From Coriobacteriia bacterium (GTDB lineage Bacteria > Actinomycetota > Coriobacteriia > Coriobacteriales > Atopobiaceae): 6,486 nt of DNA. A program made the translations under genes and the position numbers. The notes beneath the pieces are model-generated. The model did not search any database. It saw nothing but the letters and a program-made list of their open reading frames with translations, and was not told the DNA's origin. This document shows, in pieces, positions 5,146 through 6,486 of this stretch. How positions within the stretch are numbered: position 1 is the first letter of the stretch; the number at the start of each line of letters is the position of its first letter. The stretch lies in contig QAKZ01000092.1 in the NCBI GenBank assembly GCA_003150175.1, forward strand, positions 1 through 6,486, given 5' to 3'.

Positions 5146-6486
5146 CTACTCCTCGGTGGCGAGCACGCGGCCCGTCATCTCCTTGGAGGGCTCGAGGCCC
5201 GCGAGAGTGAGCATCGTCGGGGCGATGTCGGAGAGGCGACCATCCTCGATGCCGTTGAGCTTGGCCTTCTCGTCGACGACGATGAAGGGCACGCGGTTCG
5301 TGGTGTGAGCCGTGAACGGGTGCTTGTGGCCCTCGGCGTCGACGTCAAACATGTGGTCGGCGTTGCCGTGGTCGGCGGTGATCAGCGCGAAGCCGCCCTT
5401 GGCCAAGATGGCCGGGATGACCTTGGAGAGCGCCGTGTCGACAGCCTCAACGGCCTTGACGGCCGCGTCAAAGACGCCCGTGTGGCCGACCATGTCGCAG
5501 TTGGCGAAGTTCACGATGTAGAAGTCGGCGCGGTCCTCGTTGATGGCCTCGACGAGCTTCTCGGTGACCTCAGGGGCGCTCATCTCGGGCTTGAGGTCGT
5601 AGGTAGCGACCTTCGGCGACGGGACGAGGACGCGCTCCTCGCCGGGCTTGGGCTCCTCGATGCCGCCGTTGAGGAAGAACGTCACGTGGGCGTACTTCTC
5701 GGTCTCGGCGGTGTGGAGCTGCTTGAGGCCGTTCTGCGAGATAACGTCGGCGAGCACGTTCTCGGGGAACGTCTTGGGGAAGGCCACCTCGACGTTGAAC
5801 TCGGGGTCGTACTCGGTGATGGTGTCGAAGTGCGAGAGCTTGATCTGCTCGCGCTCGAAGCCATCGAACTTCGGGTCGGTGAACACGCGGGTCATCTGGC
5901 GGGCGCGGTCGGGACGGAAGTTGAAGAAGATGACCGCGTCGCCGGCGTGGACGCCCTCGTTGTGGCACGCGAAGGGCTCGACGAACTCGTCGCCGCGCGG
6001 GTCCTTCTCGTAGTAGGCCTTGATGCCCTCGACCGGGCAGACCTCGGCGTCGGAGGCGTTGACGATGACGTCATAGGCGCGCTTGATGCGCTCCCAACGG
6101 TTGTCGCGGTCCATGGCCCAGTAACGGCCGGAGACGGTGGCGACGCGGGCATCGCAGCCGGTCTCCTCGTTGACCTTGGCAAGGAACTCGACGAAGCCCT
6201 TCATGATGTCGGCGCCGGACTGCGGGTCGACGTCGCGGCCGTCCATGAAGGCGTGGACGCGCACGGTCTTGACGCCGCGTTGGGCAGCCATCTTGACCAG
6301 GGCCTCGAGGTGGTTGATGTGCGAGTGCACGCCGCCCGGGCTCACGAGGCCCATGAGGTGCAGGGTCTTGCCCTCGGCCTTGACGTCGTCCATGGCCTTG
6401 ACAAAGACGGGGTTCTCGTTGATGGAGCCGTCCTTGATGGCGTTGTTGATGCGGGAGAGCTCCTGGAACACGATGCGGCCGGCACC
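5146..6486 (-). CDS. gpmI: 2,3-bisphosphoglycerate-independent phosphoglycerate mutase (N-terminus beyond window)
   Basis: This enzyme interconverts 3- and 2-phosphoglycerate in glycolysis using two Mn ions and a phosphoserine. The visible 446 residues begin with GAGRIVFQELSRI, which in the family lies near residue 70, so about 70 residues are off the edge. The lost part includes the first metal-binding Asp and the catalytic Ser. Numbered from the first visible residue, the kept motifs are GGVHSH (His54), GRD (84-85), GRYWAMDRD (Arg121, Arg127), NFRPDR (Arg191, Arg194), Lys264 in TEKYAH, NCDMVGHTG (Asp331, His335), ADHGNADH (Asp372, His373) and AHTTNRVPF (His394). All visible metal and substrate ligands are therefore present and the enzyme should be active. 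An in-frame GTG at 6471 lies within conserved sequence and is not the start. The gene ends in TAG, followed by a strong terminator. Upstream glycolytic genes would be expected but are not visible. Confidence 0.97.
   Translation of the reverse strand, partial: GAGRIVFQELSRINNAIKDGSINENPVFVKAMDDVKAEGKTLHLMGLVSPGGVHSHINHLEALVKMAAQRGVKTVRVHAFMDGRDVDPQSGADIMKGFVEFLAKVNEETGCDARVATVSGRYWAMDRDNRWERIKRAYDVIVNASDAEVCPVEGIKAYYEKDPRGDEFVEPFACHNEGVHAGDAVIFFNFRPDRARQMTRVFTDPKFDGFEREQIKLSHFDTITEYDPEFNVEVAFPKTFPENVLADVISQNGLKQLHTAETEKYAHVTFFLNGGIEEPKPGEERVLVPSPKVATYDLKPEMSAPEVTEKLVEAINEDRADFYIVNFANCDMVGHTGVFDAAVKAVEAVDTALSKVIPAILAKGGFALITADHGNADHMFDVDAEGHKHPFTAHTTNRVPFIVVDEKAKLNGIEDGRLSDIAPTMLTLAGLEPSKEMTGRVLATEE

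Noticed and set aside
1..6486. Mobile elements, CRISPR arrays, tRNA or rRNA genes, defence or toxin systems
   Set aside because: No transposase, long terminal inverted repeats, regularly spaced repeats or cloverleaf sequences were seen. All coding regions belong to known transport, export or glycolysis families.

Overview
The window is GC-rich and every gene lies on the minus strand, so transcription runs from high to low coordinates. Codon use (GCC, GAC, AAG, few TTA/CTA/TCA codons), strong AAGGAGG-type ribosome binding sites, a Tat-exported lipoprotein as the substrate-binding protein and the gpmI-secG gene order suggest a high-GC Gram-positive bacterium. A Coriobacteriia member (Collinsella/Olsenella-like) is my best guess. 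That is an inference from gene style, not a database result.

Layout in the direction of transcription: (1) 6486-5146, the C-terminal 446 residues of cofactor-independent phosphoglycerate mutase (gpmI), followed by a textbook intrinsic terminator (5082-5115). (2) 4965-4708, secG, encoding the small SecYEG subunit. It has its own promoter region with a 17-bp perfect palindrome, a TTG start and its own terminator (4641-4668), so it looks like a single-gene unit. (3) 4623-4448, an AT-rich promoter region with inverted repeats and a structured leader. (4) 4447-1, an oligopeptide ABC transporter operon, oppA-oppB-oppC-oppD: binding lipoprotein, two permeases and the first ATPase, which is cut by the window edge. 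oppF would be expected next but is not visible. A 171-nt gap between oppA and oppB holds a strong stem-loop without a U-tract, a tandem 11-bp repeat and a smaller hairpin. oppB/oppC and oppC/oppD are nearly contiguous.

How the genes work together: OppA, lipid-anchored outside the membrane, captures peptides and delivers them to the OppB-OppC channel, which is powered by OppD (with OppF) in the cytoplasm. SecG supports protein export through SecYEG. GpmI performs the 3-phosphoglycerate/2-phosphoglycerate step of lower glycolysis. The protein-coding content is ordinary and I see no new multi-gene system, mobile element, CRISPR array or RNA gene. The points worth a second look are in the three intergenic regions (2561-2731, 4448-4707, 4966-5145), which carry palindromes, tandem repeats and alternative RNA folds, plus a small repeat insertion in OppB.
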